From: Solirubrobacter ginsenosidimutans
GTDB lineage: Bacteria; Actinomycetota; Thermoleophilia; Solirubrobacterales; Solirubrobacteraceae
Length of the DNA stretch: 64,000 nt
Assembly (NCBI RefSeq): GCF_027587205.1
Contig: NZ_JAPDOD010000004.1
Span: 124,001 to 188,000 of the forward strand
Reading direction: 5' to 3'
This document shows positions 1 through 8,551 of this stretch, piece by piece. Position numbers and translations under genes: made by a program. The notes beneath the pieces were generated by a model, which was given only the letters and a program-made list of their open reading frames with translations, did no database searches and was not told where the DNA came from. Positions within the stretch are counted from its first letter, which is position 1; each line of letters starts with the position of its first letter.

Positions 1-300
1 GCCGAACTCGCGCTCCCACATCGTCTCGGCCGACTCGAACGCGGTGTGCAGCAGCCCGGGGTCGTGGACCTTGGCCGAGGCGGGCGGCGGCAGCGTGCCG
101 ACGGCGCCGACGGGAACCTCCGGCATCTTCGCGACGGCGTCGGCTTCGATCGCGGCTTCGGCGGTTGGCGTTGGCGTCGCGGTCTCGGTCGCCGTCGGGG
201 TGGGTGTGGGCGTCGCCGCCGTCTGCGTGTCGTCGCCGCCGCAGCCCGCGAGGATCAGGAGCGCGGCGCAGACCCAAGCGATGCGTGCTCGGCCGCCCAT
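1..300 (-). CDS. Putative secreted lipoprotein, C-terminus cut by window edge
   Basis: This gene starts at an ATG at 300 and runs off the left edge, so only the first 100 residues are visible. They show a lipoprotein signal: a short basic start, a hydrophobic stretch, then a lipobox LAGC with the lipidated cysteine at residue 20. A Thr/Pro/Ala-rich spacer (about residues 24-46) probably tethers the domain outside the membrane. The last residues (SAETMWEREFG) resemble the start of a neutral zinc metallopeptidase domain, but too little is visible to claim this. It lies 42 bp downstream of the PLC-like gene on the same strand and may be the last gene of that operon. Confidence 0.7.
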   Translation of the reverse strand, partial: MGGRARIAWVCAALLILAGCGGDDTQTAATPTPTPTATETATPTPTAEAAIEADAVAKMPEVPVGAVGTLPPPASAKVHDPGLLHTAFESAETMWEREFG

Positions 301-342
301 GCAACCGTCAGGCTAGACCGCGATCGGGTGAGCCCGCCTCGC

Positions 343-2394
343 TCACTGAGGCTGGTTGAGCCGCGCGACCGTGCCGAAGACGTTGCCCTGGCGGTAGAAG
401 TCGACGGCCACGATGTTCGGCAGCAGGTGCCGCTCCGCCTGGCAGCGTTTGAGGCGACCGCCGAGGAACGCCGGGGCGTTGACCTCCCGCGCGATCGACT
501 TGCGCGGCGCCGGCGACGTGTCGACCCAGTGATTGACGAGCAGCAGCGAGCCGGTGGTGCCGCCACGGTTGGGCGCGCACGTCGTCGGCGCCGCCAGCTC
601 GGCCGCGGTGTTGAAGCGGTACGGCGTCTCCTGGGCGACCTCGTCCTGCTTGTGCATCCACGGCTCGTCGCCCGGCTCGTTCTCGATCAGCACCAGCACC
701 CGCTGATCGCGGTCGATCATCTGGCGCAGCGTCGGCCACGGCGGCTTGGCGGGACCGAGGTAGACCTCGTGGATCAGGCCGCTGTCGCGGATCAGCTTCG
801 CCGTGTCGGCGGCGTCCGTGTCGTCCTCGATCGAGAGGATCAGGACCTCCTCCGGGTGGGCGAGCAGGAAGCGGTGCACGCCTTCGAGCGCCGGCAGCGC
901 ACGGGTCGCGCCGACCTCGCAGAAGGCGTGGCAGAGGAAGACCTCGCGGGTGCCGCCGCCGGTGTAGCCGATCCGCTCGCGCAGCCGCTCCGCGGTGTCG
1001 ACGAACCGCTCGCCCACCTCGGAGGTGACCTTCTCGCGGCTCTTAGAGTCGCGCGAGAGGTCGGTGGCGACGCCGCGCGGGGTCGCGAACCCGTAGTGGG
1101 TGTCGATCAGCAGCGCGCGCACGCCTTCGCGCAGTTGCGCGTCCATGCCCGCGTCCTGGGCGGCGAACAGCCAGCCGGGCTCGCCGTCGGCGGCCATCGA
1201 GTTGTGGGTGCCGACGAAGGCGACCTCGTTCAGCGGCCGGTCGCACAGCGCGGCCTCGCCGTTGCAGCGGCCGACGCGGATCGGCTCGGGGCCGCCGCCG
1301 ACGGCGAACGCGGTCACGGCCAGGGCGGCGATCAGCGCGCCCGCCAGCGCGCCGATCCGCACCGCGCGAGGGACGCCGCGCCGCACGCGGGCGCGCGGCG
1401 CGTCCGGCCCGCCGACGAGCCGCAGCAGCTCGCTCGTTCCCGCCACGACCAGCAGCAGCCCCGCCGAGGCGACGAGGACTTCGAGCACGGTGAGCGGGTC
1501 GAGGATCGCCAGCAGGCCGACGGCGATCGCCGCCACGGCGCGCGCAGCGCGCGGCCCTGGCCGGTCGGGGGTGTGGAGGATCGCGGCGCGCCCGCGCGCG
1601 AGCAGCGGCAGGATGACGACCGGCCGCAGCACCGACGCCGCCGCCAGGCCGACGACGAGGCCGGAGCCCGCCAGCGTCCAGCACCAGACCGCGAGCGGGT
1701 CCAGCCACGCCCGCAGCACCGCCCGCGCGGCCGCGTTCTCGGTCAGCACGGGCGGGGCGAAGGTCGCCGTCAGCCCGGCGAGGCCGGCGACCACGGCGAC
1801 CGCGAAGCCGACGCGCACGACGGCGTCGCGTCGCGCGGGCGCGACGAGCACCGCGCCGGCGGCGAGCAGGAGCGCCGCGACCAGCGCGATCACCGCCAGC
1901 AGTCGCACGCGCTCGGCCGCGTCGAGCGTGTGCGCGGTCGCGCGCTCGGCCGCGCCGGACAGCGTGACCTGCAGCTCGGGAGGGATCCGCTTCGCGAGAT
2001 CGGGGCGGAGATGGTTCACCGCCTCGGAGAGCAGCACGCCCGCGTCGACGACCGTGAGCGTGACCGTCGTCGCGTCGCGGTCGAAGACGGAGCGGTGCAC
2101 GTCACGCGCCGCGGCCCGCACGACCGAGCGGAACGCGGCGCTGCTCACCACGCCCTCGGCCGCGCCCGTCACCAGCGGGCGGACGGCGATCAGGTCCGGC
2201 TCGGCTCGGATCGCGCCGTCGGTCATGCGGCGCGCGAGCTCAGCGCTCACCGCCGGCGACTGGAGCGTGGCCTCGGTACGGTCCGCGAAGCCGTCCGCGC
2301 TGAAGATCGTGCGGTTCGCGAACTGCGCCAGCACGCCCACCGTCAGCGCGACGGCCGCGAACACCGCGAGGGCCCAGGACGCCGCGCGGCGCAT
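343..2394 (-). CDS. Membrane-anchored PLC-like phosphodiesterase
   Basis: The 683-residue protein has an N-terminal membrane segment, an extracytoplasmic stretch, then several hydrophobic segments in the middle. The C-terminal half is a phosphatidylinositol-phospholipase-C-like TIM-barrel domain. It begins at FVGTHNSMAADGE, where the His is the expected general base/acid, and continues with LLIDTHYGF and LILSIEDDTD-type strands. Such domains cleave phosphodiester bonds in lipids or polymers; here the catalytic domain is predicted to face outside. The ATG at 2394 overlaps by one base (TGATG) the stop of the upstream glycosidase gene, so translation is probably coupled. The frame stays open further upstream, but that part only shadows the glycosidase. 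The substrate cannot be told from sequence. Confidence 0.75.
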   Translation of the reverse strand: MRRAASWALAVFAAVALTVGVLAQFANRTIFSADGFADRTEATLQSPAVSAELARRMTDGAIRAEPDLIAVRPLVTGAAEGVVSSAAFRSVVRAAARDVHRSVFDRDATTVTLTVVDAGVLLSEAVNHLRPDLAKRIPPELQVTLSGAAERATAHTLDAAERVRLLAVIALVAALLLAAGAVLVAPARRDAVVRVGFAVAVVAGLAGLTATFAPPVLTENAAARAVLRAWLDPLAVWCWTLAGSGLVVGLAAASVLRPVVILPLLARGRAAILHTPDRPGPRAARAVAAIAVGLLAILDPLTVLEVLVASAGLLLVVAGTSELLRLVGGPDAPRARVRRGVPRAVRIGALAGALIAALAVTAFAVGGGPEPIRVGRCNGEAALCDRPLNEVAFVGTHNSMAADGEPGWLFAAQDAGMDAQLREGVRALLIDTHYGFATPRGVATDLSRDSKSREKVTSEVGERFVDTAERLRERIGYTGGGTREVFLCHAFCEVGATRALPALEGVHRFLLAHPEEVLILSIEDDTDAADTAKLIRDSGLIHEVYLGPAKPPWPTLRQMIDRDQRVLVLIENEPGDEPWMHKQDEVAQETPYRFNTAAELAAPTTCAPNRGGTTGSLLLVNHWVDTSPAPRKSIAREVNAPAFLGGRLKRCQAERHLLPNIVAVDFYRQGNVFGTVARLNQPQ

Positions 2395-3038
2395 CACTCG
2401 AACGCCAGCGCGCTGAGGATCCGGCGCGACTGCGGCGCCGGCTGATCCTGCGACGAGTACGGCCGGTTGAGCAGATGCCCGCGGTGCACCAGCGTGGTCG
2501 AGCCGCCGCCGTCGAGGTTGATCGCGCTCTCGGCGCCGAGCTCGACCATCACCGCGGCCAGCTCGCTCATCGTCAGGCCGGCGTCGACGCCGGAGCGCCG
2601 CCCGTCGCACGCGACGGCGATCACGTCCTTGGCCGAGACCCCCAGCGCCGCGCGCGGGTGACGGCCGTCGGTGATGTCGGAGTCGAACTGCCCCGCGCCG
2701 GCGGAGAAGCCCTCGCGGTCGTCGGACGCGTCGAAGGCGATCGCGCCGCCAGAGACCAGCAGCGGGCCGGCTTGGATGAGGTCGCCGCGCGGCGGGTCGG
2801 GCGCGTGCTCGCGTGCGGCGAATCGCACCCCGTCCCCATTGCTGACCACGCAGGCGCGCGGGAGCGCGTACGGCTCCGCGATCGGCTCGTGCCGCGCGAC
2901 GCGGCCGCGCACCCACACCTCGCCGAGCGCGCGGTAGGGGTCGCGTACGAAGAACCCGCCGACGATCGCCTCGCCCACGCCGTGGCGGCGGCACCACACG
3001 TCCAGGCGCTGGGGGCGCGGGAAGTGCAGCACGCGCAC
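2394..3038 (-). CDS. Phosphodiester glycosidase (NAGPA-like) domain protein
   Basis: The protein matches the NAGPA/phosphodiester glycosidase family, which removes sugar-1-phosphodiester caps. Typical signatures are present: GGFFVRD near the start, AVACDGRRSGVDAG, and the hallmark AINLDGGGSTTLV near residues 170-182. The start is uncertain. A GTG at 3038 is the first standard start in the frame, yet the frame stays open and coding-like upstream to about 3128 (LGRYALWRHRLEDG...). That upstream stretch has no ATG, GTG or TTG, so the true start may be a CTG at 3128. No signal peptide is seen. The gene is coupled to the PLC-like gene, which suggests the two enzymes act on the same phosphodiester-linked glycan or lipid (inference). 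Confidence 0.7.
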   Translation of the reverse strand: MRVLHFPRPQRLDVWCRRHGVGEAIVGGFFVRDPYRALGEVWVRGRVARHEPIAEPYALPRACVVSNGDGVRFAAREHAPDPPRGDLIQAGPLLVSGGAIAFDASDDREGFSAGAGQFDSDITDGRHPRAALGVSAKDVIAVACDGRRSGVDAGLTMSELAAVMVELGAESAINLDGGGSTTLVHRGHLLNRPYSSQDQPAPQSRRILSALAFE

Positions 3039-3135
3039 GGTCGTGCGGGCGAGCGAGTAGCGGACGGCGTAGACCGTCGTCCGCTCGCCGTCCTCGAGCC
3101 GGTGGCGCCAGAGGGCGTAGCGACCCAGGGGGCGC

Positions 3136-3570
3136 TCAGACGATGATGACGGGGCGATGGTAGGCGTTTACCACGTCACGCGAAACGCTGCCCAGCAACG
3201 CGCTCTTCAGGCCCGAACGTCCACGCTGACCCATCACGATCGCCGGGGCGTCCACCTCCTCGGCGGTGGCCGTGATGATCTCCGCGATCGAGCGGTCGGC
3301 CTTGACCAGCACCGGCTCGGCGTCGAAGCCCACCTCGCGGGCGAAGGCGACGCCCCGCTCGATCAGCTCGTTGGCGTCCGTCTCGCCGCTGACCGGCGCG
3401 TCGATGCGCCCGCCGGTCAGCGCCTGCGCGACGCCGAGCGAGCGCTCCATCGGCTTGTAGACGTAGAGCAGCTTCGCCTTGTGGCCGCGGCCGAGCAAGC
3501 CGATCGAGACCTCGATCGCGTGCTTGGCCAGGTCCGAGCCGTCGTAACAGAGCACGAAGGGGCCGCTCAC
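3136..3570 (-). CDS. Universal stress protein (UspA family)
   Basis: This 144-residue single-domain Usp begins VLCYDGSDLAKHAIE (first strand and the Asp that contacts ATP). It ends with the nucleotide-binding motif GQRGRSGLKSALLGSVS, which fits the G-x2-G-x9-G-(S/T) pattern of ATP-binding Usps. It is therefore probably an ATP-binding cytoplasmic stress protein. The start is a GTG at 3570 preceded by a GAGGG ribosome-binding site. The downstream glycosidase begins within about 100 bp on the same strand, so they may be co-transcribed, though no functional link is obvious. Confidence 0.88.
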   Translation of the reverse strand: MSGPFVLCYDGSDLAKHAIEVSIGLLGRGHKAKLLYVYKPMERSLGVAQALTGGRIDAPVSGETDANELIERGVAFAREVGFDAEPVLVKADRSIAEIITATAEEVDAPAIVMGQRGRSGLKSALLGSVSRDVVNAYHRPVIIV

Positions 3571-3641
3571 AGCGACGTCACCCTCACTGGATGAGGCAAG
3601 GTCGCTCCCTCACGCCCGAGGATCCGGTTCGTGTCCATGTG

Positions 3642-4079
3642 TCAGTCCGTCGGCAGGGCCACGCCGAGTCCCGCGACCTCGGCCTCGTCGACCCACTCCG
3701 TCACGACGTTCTTGCCGCCGGCGGCGAGGATGGCCTCGCGCAGCGGGATCGACCAGCGATGCTCGAGCACCATGATCCCCGCGGCGCAGCCGGGCTCGAT
3801 CGCGTCCGCGGCGTACCAGACGTCGGCGTCCTCGGCGAGCGCCTCGGTCGCGGAGACCCCGTCGCCCATGCCCAGAAGCGCCTGTGAGAGCGCGCCGGTG
3901 TGGACGTCGTCGGTCCTGACGACCTCGATCTCGCCGTCGAGTGACTTGGCGACGAAGATCACGTCGAGCACGCGCAGCGTGCCGGTCTCCTCGAGGCGGA
4001 TCAACTCGGCCTCGATCTCACCCGTGAAGTTGGTGTCCTCGAAATTCACGACCATGACCTGCAGCGGACCAAGTGGCAT
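3642..4079 (-). CDS. DUF6325/DUF1269-like small protein
   Basis: The 145-residue protein begins MPLGPLQVMVVNFED and has an alternating strand/helix pattern. A long acidic middle is followed by a GCAAGIMVLEHRW segment and a C-terminal helix ending in a short tail. This resembles the DUF6325 proteins common in actinobacteria, often described as membrane- or stress-associated; no biochemical role is known to me. The ATG at 4079 is preferred because upstream in-frame sequence is antisense to the divergent MBL gene. Only 24 bp separate the two divergent start codons, so its promoter must lie inside the neighbouring coding sequence or its transcript is leaderless. Confidence 0.65.
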   Translation of the reverse strand: MPLGPLQVMVVNFEDTNFTGEIEAELIRLEETGTLRVLDVIFVAKSLDGEIEVVRTDDVHTGALSQALLGMGDGVSATEALAEDADVWYAADAIEPGCAAGIMVLEHRWSIPLREAILAAGGKNVVTEWVDEAEVAGLGVALPTD

Positions 4080-4103
4080 GCGGCGAGTGTTGAGGTGCCC
4101 GGG

Positions 4104-4868
4104 GTGATCGAGCCTCGCCCCGCCGGGGTGAGGGTCACCTGGGTCGGCCACGCCACCGTGCTGGTCGAGACGCCCGGCGCCCGGATCATCACCGACCCGG
4201 TGTTGCGCCATCGGGTCGCGCACCTGCTGCGCCAGGTCCCCGACCCGCCCGATCCCGGGCCGGTCGACGCGGTGCTGCTCTCGCACCTGCACCACGACCA
4301 CTTCGACAAGCCGTCATTGCGTACGGTCGCGAACGCGTCGACGACCGCGATCCTGCCGACCGGCGCGGGGCACTATCTCGACCGGATCCCGTTCGGGCGG
4401 GTGCTCGAGCTGCGGGCGGGCGAGTCGGTGACGATCGGCGACGCGACCGTGCGCGCCGTGCCGGCGTGGCACGACGGGCGCCGGCGGCCCGGTCCGGGCG
4501 TGGTCGAGCACGACACGCTCGGCTACCTGATCGGCGATGTGTGGTTCGCGGGCGACACCGACATCGACGACGACATGGCCGCGCTGCGCGGCCAGGTGGA
4601 CGTCGCGCTGATCCCGATCTGGGGCTGGGGAACGTCGCTCGGGCCGGGCCATCTCGACCCCGAGGGCGCGGCCCGCGCGATGGCGCTGGTGCAGCCGCGG
4701 GTGGCGGTGCCGATCCACTGGGGCACGTTCCTCCCGATCGGGCTCGGGCGTCGCTACCCGGGGTTGCTCGTCGAGCCACCGCTGGAGTTCGCCCGGCACA
4801 TGGAGAAGCACGCGCCCTCGGTCCAGGTGGAGACGCTCGCGCCCGGTGATTCGCTGCTGGTCTCCTAG
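4104..4868 (+). CDS. MBL-fold metal-dependent hydrolase (UlaG/RomA-like)
   Basis: The 254-residue metallo-beta-lactamase-fold protein has VTWVGHATVLVE at the N-terminus and the metal site HLHHDHFD at residues 61-68. The later ligands sit in WFAGDTDID and VPIHWGTF. The overall pattern matches the UlaG/NAPE-PLD-like subgroup, which hydrolyses phosphoesters or lactones; the substrate is unknown. I chose the GTG at 4104 because GAGGTG lies six bases upstream. A GTG nine bases earlier (4095) is also in frame. It ends 2 bp before the stop of the convergent phosphatase gene. Confidence 0.82.
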   Translation: MIEPRPAGVRVTWVGHATVLVETPGARIITDPVLRHRVAHLLRQVPDPPDPGPVDAVLLSHLHHDHFDKPSLRTVANASTTAILPTGAGHYLDRIPFGRVLELRAGESVTIGDATVRAVPAWHDGRRRPGPGVVEHDTLGYLIGDVWFAGDTDIDDDMAALRGQVDVALIPIWGWGTSLGPGHLDPEGAARAMALVQPRVAVPIHWGTFLPIGLGRRYPGLLVEPPLEFARHMEKHAPSVQVETLAPGDSLLVS

Positions 4869-4870
4869 CG

Positions 4871-6886
4871 TCAGCGGGTGACGGGCTCGCGCTCCTCGGC
4901 GTAGGCGGTCTGGCCGAGCTCGACGAGCCACCCGCGCAGGATCCGGTGCACGGCCTCCGAGCTCACCACCGGCTCGCTCGGCCACTGCAGCTCCGGCGGG
5001 TGCATCACGAACGGGTGTGCCTGGCCGCCGCCCATCCCGCCGTGCGAGCCGACGAGCTCCTCGAACGCCGCGACCTCCTCCAGCTCGTCCCAGTAGGTGC
5101 TGTTGACGACGATGTCGGGGCAGTGCGGGAAGCCGTCGGTGCGGCGGATGTGGTCGGCGGCGAACGGGCCGAACGGGGCGAGCGGGTCGTCGCCTTCGAC
5201 CGTGTCGTCGTTGAGGAAGCGCTGCCCCGCCGGGCCGAGCACGACCGGGCCGAGGTGCTCGGAGCGCACGAGCACGAACGCGATGCCCGGGTGGCCGCGC
5301 AGCGTGTCCAGCAGGCCGGGGCGGCGCTCGGCGATCTGCTCGAGCGTGACGCGGCCCGGCTCGCGCGGGAAGGAGATGATCCCGAGGTTGCCCGACGCCA
5401 TCACGGAGACCTCGGGGATGCTCGGGTCCGGCGCCTCGTCGAGCCGCTTGCCGGCGGCGGTGCGCACGGCGTGGCCGACGGGCGTGTCGCGGGTGGCGAC
5501 CTCGCTGACGCTGGCGTTGAAGGAGGCGAGGCCTTCATCACTGTGCGCGTCCTCGGCGCGTACCTCGCCCTCGCCGGCGAAGCGGCCGACGATGTCCTCC
5601 AGGCCCTCGCCGTAGCGCTGGCGGAACGTGGCGCCCTGGCTCTGGCCGTGGTCGGAGAGCACGATCAGCTCGTACGGGCGCGGCGCGTGCTCGACGGCGG
5701 CGGCGATCCGGTCGATCGCCTGGTCGACCTTGCGCAGCACCGCGAGCGTGTCCGGGCGCTCGATGCCCGAGTGGTGCGCGACCTCGTCGTAGGCCAGGAA
5801 CGTCGTGTAGACCACCGGGCGGCCGGCGAGCACGTCGGCGGTGACCGCGGCGACCTGCAGGTCGAGCTGGATCACGGTCGCGTAGGAGCGCACGAGCGCG
5901 TACTTCCAGTCGCGCTTGATCCGCGGGCGCACGTCGCGACGGACCTGCTGCACCGCCGACCAGCGCTCGATGAAGAACTCGCCGATGACTCTCAGGAGCG
6001 TGCGGGCGACGCCGTACGGGCTGGCGAAGTAGGCGAAGTAGTCCTGCCCGAGCCGGCCCTCGCGCTTGCGGTCGAGGACGGTGCTCATCGTCAGCATGCT
6101 GTGCGGGGCATCGCCGGAGAGGATGTTCGCGCGGCTGGCGCCGTCCGCGTAGAGCAGGCCTTTGCCGTCGGAGCGGCGGCGCTCGATCTCCGCCGCGTCC
6201 CGTGGATGGTTGGTGACGATCGCGCGGCCCGTGTCCTTCTCCCACCAGCGGAAGGCGGGCATGTCGTCGTCGGAGCCGTGGAGCAGGCCCGCCTGGCAGG
6301 CGCCGGTCTGCGACGACCAGTCGGTCTCCCAGCCTTCGAGGCGGTAGCCGCGATCGCGCATCCAGCCGGCGAGCACGGGGGCGTTGCCGTCCCGGAGCGC
6401 GCGTCGGAGCACGTCGTGGGCGAGGCCGTCGATCTCGAGGAAGACGACGCCGGGAACCTTGGTCTTCTCGGCCAGCTGCGCGCGTTTGAGCTGGCGGCGG
6501 ACGATGTGGCGATACCACAGGTCGCCGCGGTCGAGCGCGAGGACGCCGCCGACCAGCGTCGTGATCAGGGTGAGGCCGAGCACGACGACGATCGCCTCCG
6601 TCAGGCCCGCGATCTCGACGTCGTCGAGCAGCGCCGCCGCGCCGAGCAGGATCGCGGCGTTGAGCACGAGCGCGCCGAGGCCGAGCGTGGCGACGGTGAA
6701 CGGCAGCGCGAAGCGCAGGATGAGGGGCCAGACGACCGCGTTGGCGATGCCCAGAACGGCGGCGAGGCCGAGCGCGGCGAGCGGGCCGGCGAGCGTGAAG
6801 CCCGACAGCAGCGCGCTGAGCGCGAGCAGCGCCAGCGCGTCGAGGATCAGAACGAGCGTTAGACGGCCGAGCAGGCGGACGGGCAC
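4871..6886 (-). CDS. Fusion of four-TM holin-like domain and alkaline-phosphatase-superfamily domain
   Basis: Residues 1-125 contain about four hydrophobic helices resembling the phage-holin-4-2/YvlD-like membrane family. A basic linker (about 130-150) leads to a large alkaline-phosphatase-superfamily domain. Visible metal-site signatures are FLEIDGLAHDVL (first Asp), YDEVAHHSG, VLSDHGQSQG and, near the C-terminus, GSHGGMGGGQAHPF. The whole protein has 671 residues and a GTG start. The domain probably sits on the inner face of the membrane and hydrolyses a phosphodiester or pyrophosphate (inference from the nucleotide pyrophosphatase/phosphodiesterase family). The alkaline-phosphatase part is recognised with more confidence than the substrate. 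Confidence 0.8.
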   Translation of the reverse strand: MPVRLLGRLTLVLILDALALLALSALLSGFTLAGPLAALGLAAVLGIANAVVWPLILRFALPFTVATLGLGALVLNAAILLGAAALLDDVEIAGLTEAIVVVLGLTLITTLVGGVLALDRGDLWYRHIVRRQLKRAQLAEKTKVPGVVFLEIDGLAHDVLRRALRDGNAPVLAGWMRDRGYRLEGWETDWSSQTGACQAGLLHGSDDDMPAFRWWEKDTGRAIVTNHPRDAAEIERRRSDGKGLLYADGASRANILSGDAPHSMLTMSTVLDRKREGRLGQDYFAYFASPYGVARTLLRVIGEFFIERWSAVQQVRRDVRPRIKRDWKYALVRSYATVIQLDLQVAAVTADVLAGRPVVYTTFLAYDEVAHHSGIERPDTLAVLRKVDQAIDRIAAAVEHAPRPYELIVLSDHGQSQGATFRQRYGEGLEDIVGRFAGEGEVRAEDAHSDEGLASFNASVSEVATRDTPVGHAVRTAAGKRLDEAPDPSIPEVSVMASGNLGIISFPREPGRVTLEQIAERRPGLLDTLRGHPGIAFVLVRSEHLGPVVLGPAGQRFLNDDTVEGDDPLAPFGPFAADHIRRTDGFPHCPDIVVNSTYWDELEEVAAFEELVGSHGGMGGGQAHPFVMHPPELQWPSEPVVSSEAVHRILRGWLVELGQTAYAEEREPVTR

Positions 6887-6975
6887 GGACCGGAACTCTG
6901 CGGGTCGCGCGGGTGACGCGACGTCACCCCGGCCGGACGATGCGCCGTCACCCGCGGGCGCGCGAGGCTGCGAGC

Positions 6976-8043
6976 GTGGCCCTGCATATCGACATCCCGA
7001 CGCGGGCTCAGGTCGCCGCGCTGCTGGACGCGCGCGAACCCGGCTCCGTCTCCATCTACCTCCCCACGAGCCCGCTGCCGCAGGACGCCGAAGGCGCCCG
7101 GATCGAGCTCAAGAACCTCGGCGCCGAGGCGCTCCGCCAGCTCGACGGCGACGCTCGCGTCCAGGAACACCTCGACGACCTGCTCGCCGACGACGCCTTC
7201 TGGGCCTACCTCGCGAACAGCCTCGCCGTGTTCATCACGCCGGACTCGCTGCGCACGTTCCGGCTGCCCAACCACCTGACGGCGATGGTCGAGGTCTCCG
7301 ACCGCTTCCACCTGAAACCGCTGCTTCGCTCGGTGACCTTCCCGCAGGCCGCGCTGGTACTCGCGTTGGCGCAGGGCTCGGTCCGCGTGATCGAGGTCGC
7401 CGGCGACGTCCCCGCCTCCGAGCTGTCGATCGCCGACCTCCCGCTCGAGGTCGACGCGACCACCACCGGGCGGATCGAAGGCGCCGAGAAGGTCCGCATG
7501 CGCCAGTACGCCCGCGCGGTCGACCGCGCCCTGCGACCGGTCTTGGCCGGCCTCGGCCTCCCGTTGATCCTCGCCGCCACCGAGCCGCTGGCGTCGATCT
7601 ACCGCTCCGTCAACGGCTACCCGGACCTGCTCGCCGAAGGCATCACCGGCAACCCGGAGGAGTCCTCGGCCGCCGAGCTCGCCGCCGCCGCCCGCCCGAT
7701 CCTCGACGCGCTCTACGCGAACGAGCTGGTCGCGGTGCGCCGCCGCTTCGAACGCCGCGTCACCCAAGGCCGCGGCGCAACCGACCTGACCGACGTCGCC
7801 CGTGCCGCGACCTTCGGCGCCGTGGACACCCTGATGACCGACATCGATGACGTCGTTCCCGGTTTCGTCGACGCCGAGAGCGGCGTCGTGACGTTGGATG
7901 GAGACGACGACGCGGTCAACTACGGCGTCGTCGACGAGATCGCCCGCCGCGTCCTCGAATCCGGCGGCCGGGTGCTCGCGTTGCGCCGGGACGACATCCC
8001 GTCCGAGGCGGGTGTGGCGGCGATCCTTCGGTACCCGGTCTAG
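6976..8043 (+). CDS. baeRF-family (archaeo-eukaryotic release-factor-like) protein
   Basis: The 355-residue protein has the layout of bacterial proteins with an archaeo-eukaryotic release-factor-like fold (baeRF, near family 10/11). It has an N-terminal SVSIYLPTSP segment, FWAYLANSLAVFITPD in the centre, and a C-terminal region (GVVDEIARRVLESGG...) resembling an eRF1-type domain. These proteins are thought to act on stalled ribosomes or in stress, but this is family-level inference. The GTG at 6976 has a GAGG site nine bases upstream. Upstream in-frame ATGs add only an Arg-rich segment. Its last 37 codons are repeated 508 bp downstream as a remnant, and repeat element I begins directly after its stop. 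Confidence 0.72.
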   Translation: MALHIDIPTRAQVAALLDAREPGSVSIYLPTSPLPQDAEGARIELKNLGAEALRQLDGDARVQEHLDDLLADDAFWAYLANSLAVFITPDSLRTFRLPNHLTAMVEVSDRFHLKPLLRSVTFPQAALVLALAQGSVRVIEVAGDVPASELSIADLPLEVDATTTGRIEGAEKVRMRQYARAVDRALRPVLAGLGLPLILAATEPLASIYRSVNGYPDLLAEGITGNPEESSAAELAAAARPILDALYANELVAVRRRFERRVTQGRGATDLTDVARAATFGAVDTLMTDIDDVVPGFVDAESGVVTLDGDDDAVNYGVVDEIARRVLESGGRVLALRRDDIPSEAGVAAILRYPV

Positions 8044-8436
8044 GGACTCAAAGTCAACTGCGCCGGGTGGGAAGGGGGGGTGGCGAGCCACCCGTCCCTC
8101 GGCTGCCGTGGACCCGCTCGGTGCGCGGCTCTGTCGGGGTCGAAGTGCCGTGCTGGGATACCGACAGTTACGGGCGTGGTGCTGACACCCCCGTCCGCGC
8201 CGGGCCTTGCGGTGATCGGTGTCCGCGAGCAAAGAAGTCGTGCGCGAGGGGTGATGAACAAATGCGTCCTGTGAGGACTCAATTGTTCATCACCCCCACC
8301 GACGCGCCAACTCGACCAGTGCGAACCTGATCGAAACCCGCGATCTGTCCCTCAAACGCGCACGGTCACAGCACCCCAATTCGAGCCAACAGGGCCGCGC
8401 CGCGCGCCGGACCCACGGCAGCCCGGGACTGGTGTC
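8044..8436 (+). repeat. Structured repeat element, copy I (between convergent genes)
   Basis: The element begins at the base after the baeRF stop. Order on the plus strand: arm A (8044 to about 8185, containing GTCAACTGCGCCGGG and ACCGACAGTTACGGGCG), segment D (about 8186-8247), a hairpin (8248-8296), box C (about 8303-8360, the reverse complement of GGTTTCGATCAGGTTCGC), then a degraded inverted arm A (about 8366-8433). No open frame with coding character is present. Copy II, in the opposite orientation, follows directly. Copies III (40715) and IV (58448) share the same parts. I do not recognise it as a named element. It could be a MITE-like non-autonomous element or a bidirectional terminator/structured RNA. 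Confidence 0.8.
8248..8296 (+). other. Hairpin of repeat copy I
   Basis: A 14-bp perfect stem, GGGGTGATGAACAA (8248-8261) with TTGTTCATCACCCC (8283-8296), continues inward through two single mismatches and a TG/CA pair to GTCCT/AGGAC, closed by a GTG triloop. Total about 21 pairs. There is no U-tract after it, so it is not a classical intrinsic terminator. The sequence shares almost nothing with the hairpins at 8802 and 40838 except the outer G-run/C-run, yet lies at the same place in the element. Confidence 0.85.
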
Positions 8437-8439
8437 TCG

Positions 8440-8551
8440 CGACGAGATCGCCCGCCGCGTCCTCGAGTCAGGCGGCCGCGTCCTGGCTCTGCGGCGGGAC
8501 GACATCCCGTCCGAGGCGGGTGTGGCGGCGATCCTTCGGTACCCGGTCTAG
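8440..8551 (+). pseudogene. Remnant of a second baeRF gene (3' end only)
   Basis: This 112-bp segment encodes exactly the last 36 residues plus stop of the baeRF protein ending at 8043 (DEIARRVLESGG to AAILRYPV). It has no start and no 5' part. Compared with the intact gene, eight bases differ, all in third or silent first codon positions within codons for ESGGRVLALR (8467-8494 versus 7959-7986). The flanks are identical. A copy that accumulated only silent changes was probably once a functional paralog or was overwritten from one. Its 5' portion is replaced by repeat copy I. Confidence 0.8.

Noticed and set aside
46..2445. A 799-codon plus-strand open frame
   Set aside because: Antisense to the lipoprotein and PLC-like genes. 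Low-complexity Arg/Val-rich product without any domain signature.
8248..8296. Intrinsic terminator or retron-type RNA
   Set aside because: No T-tract follows, and no reverse transcriptase or other effector gene is nearby. The hairpin is reported as structure of unknown role.
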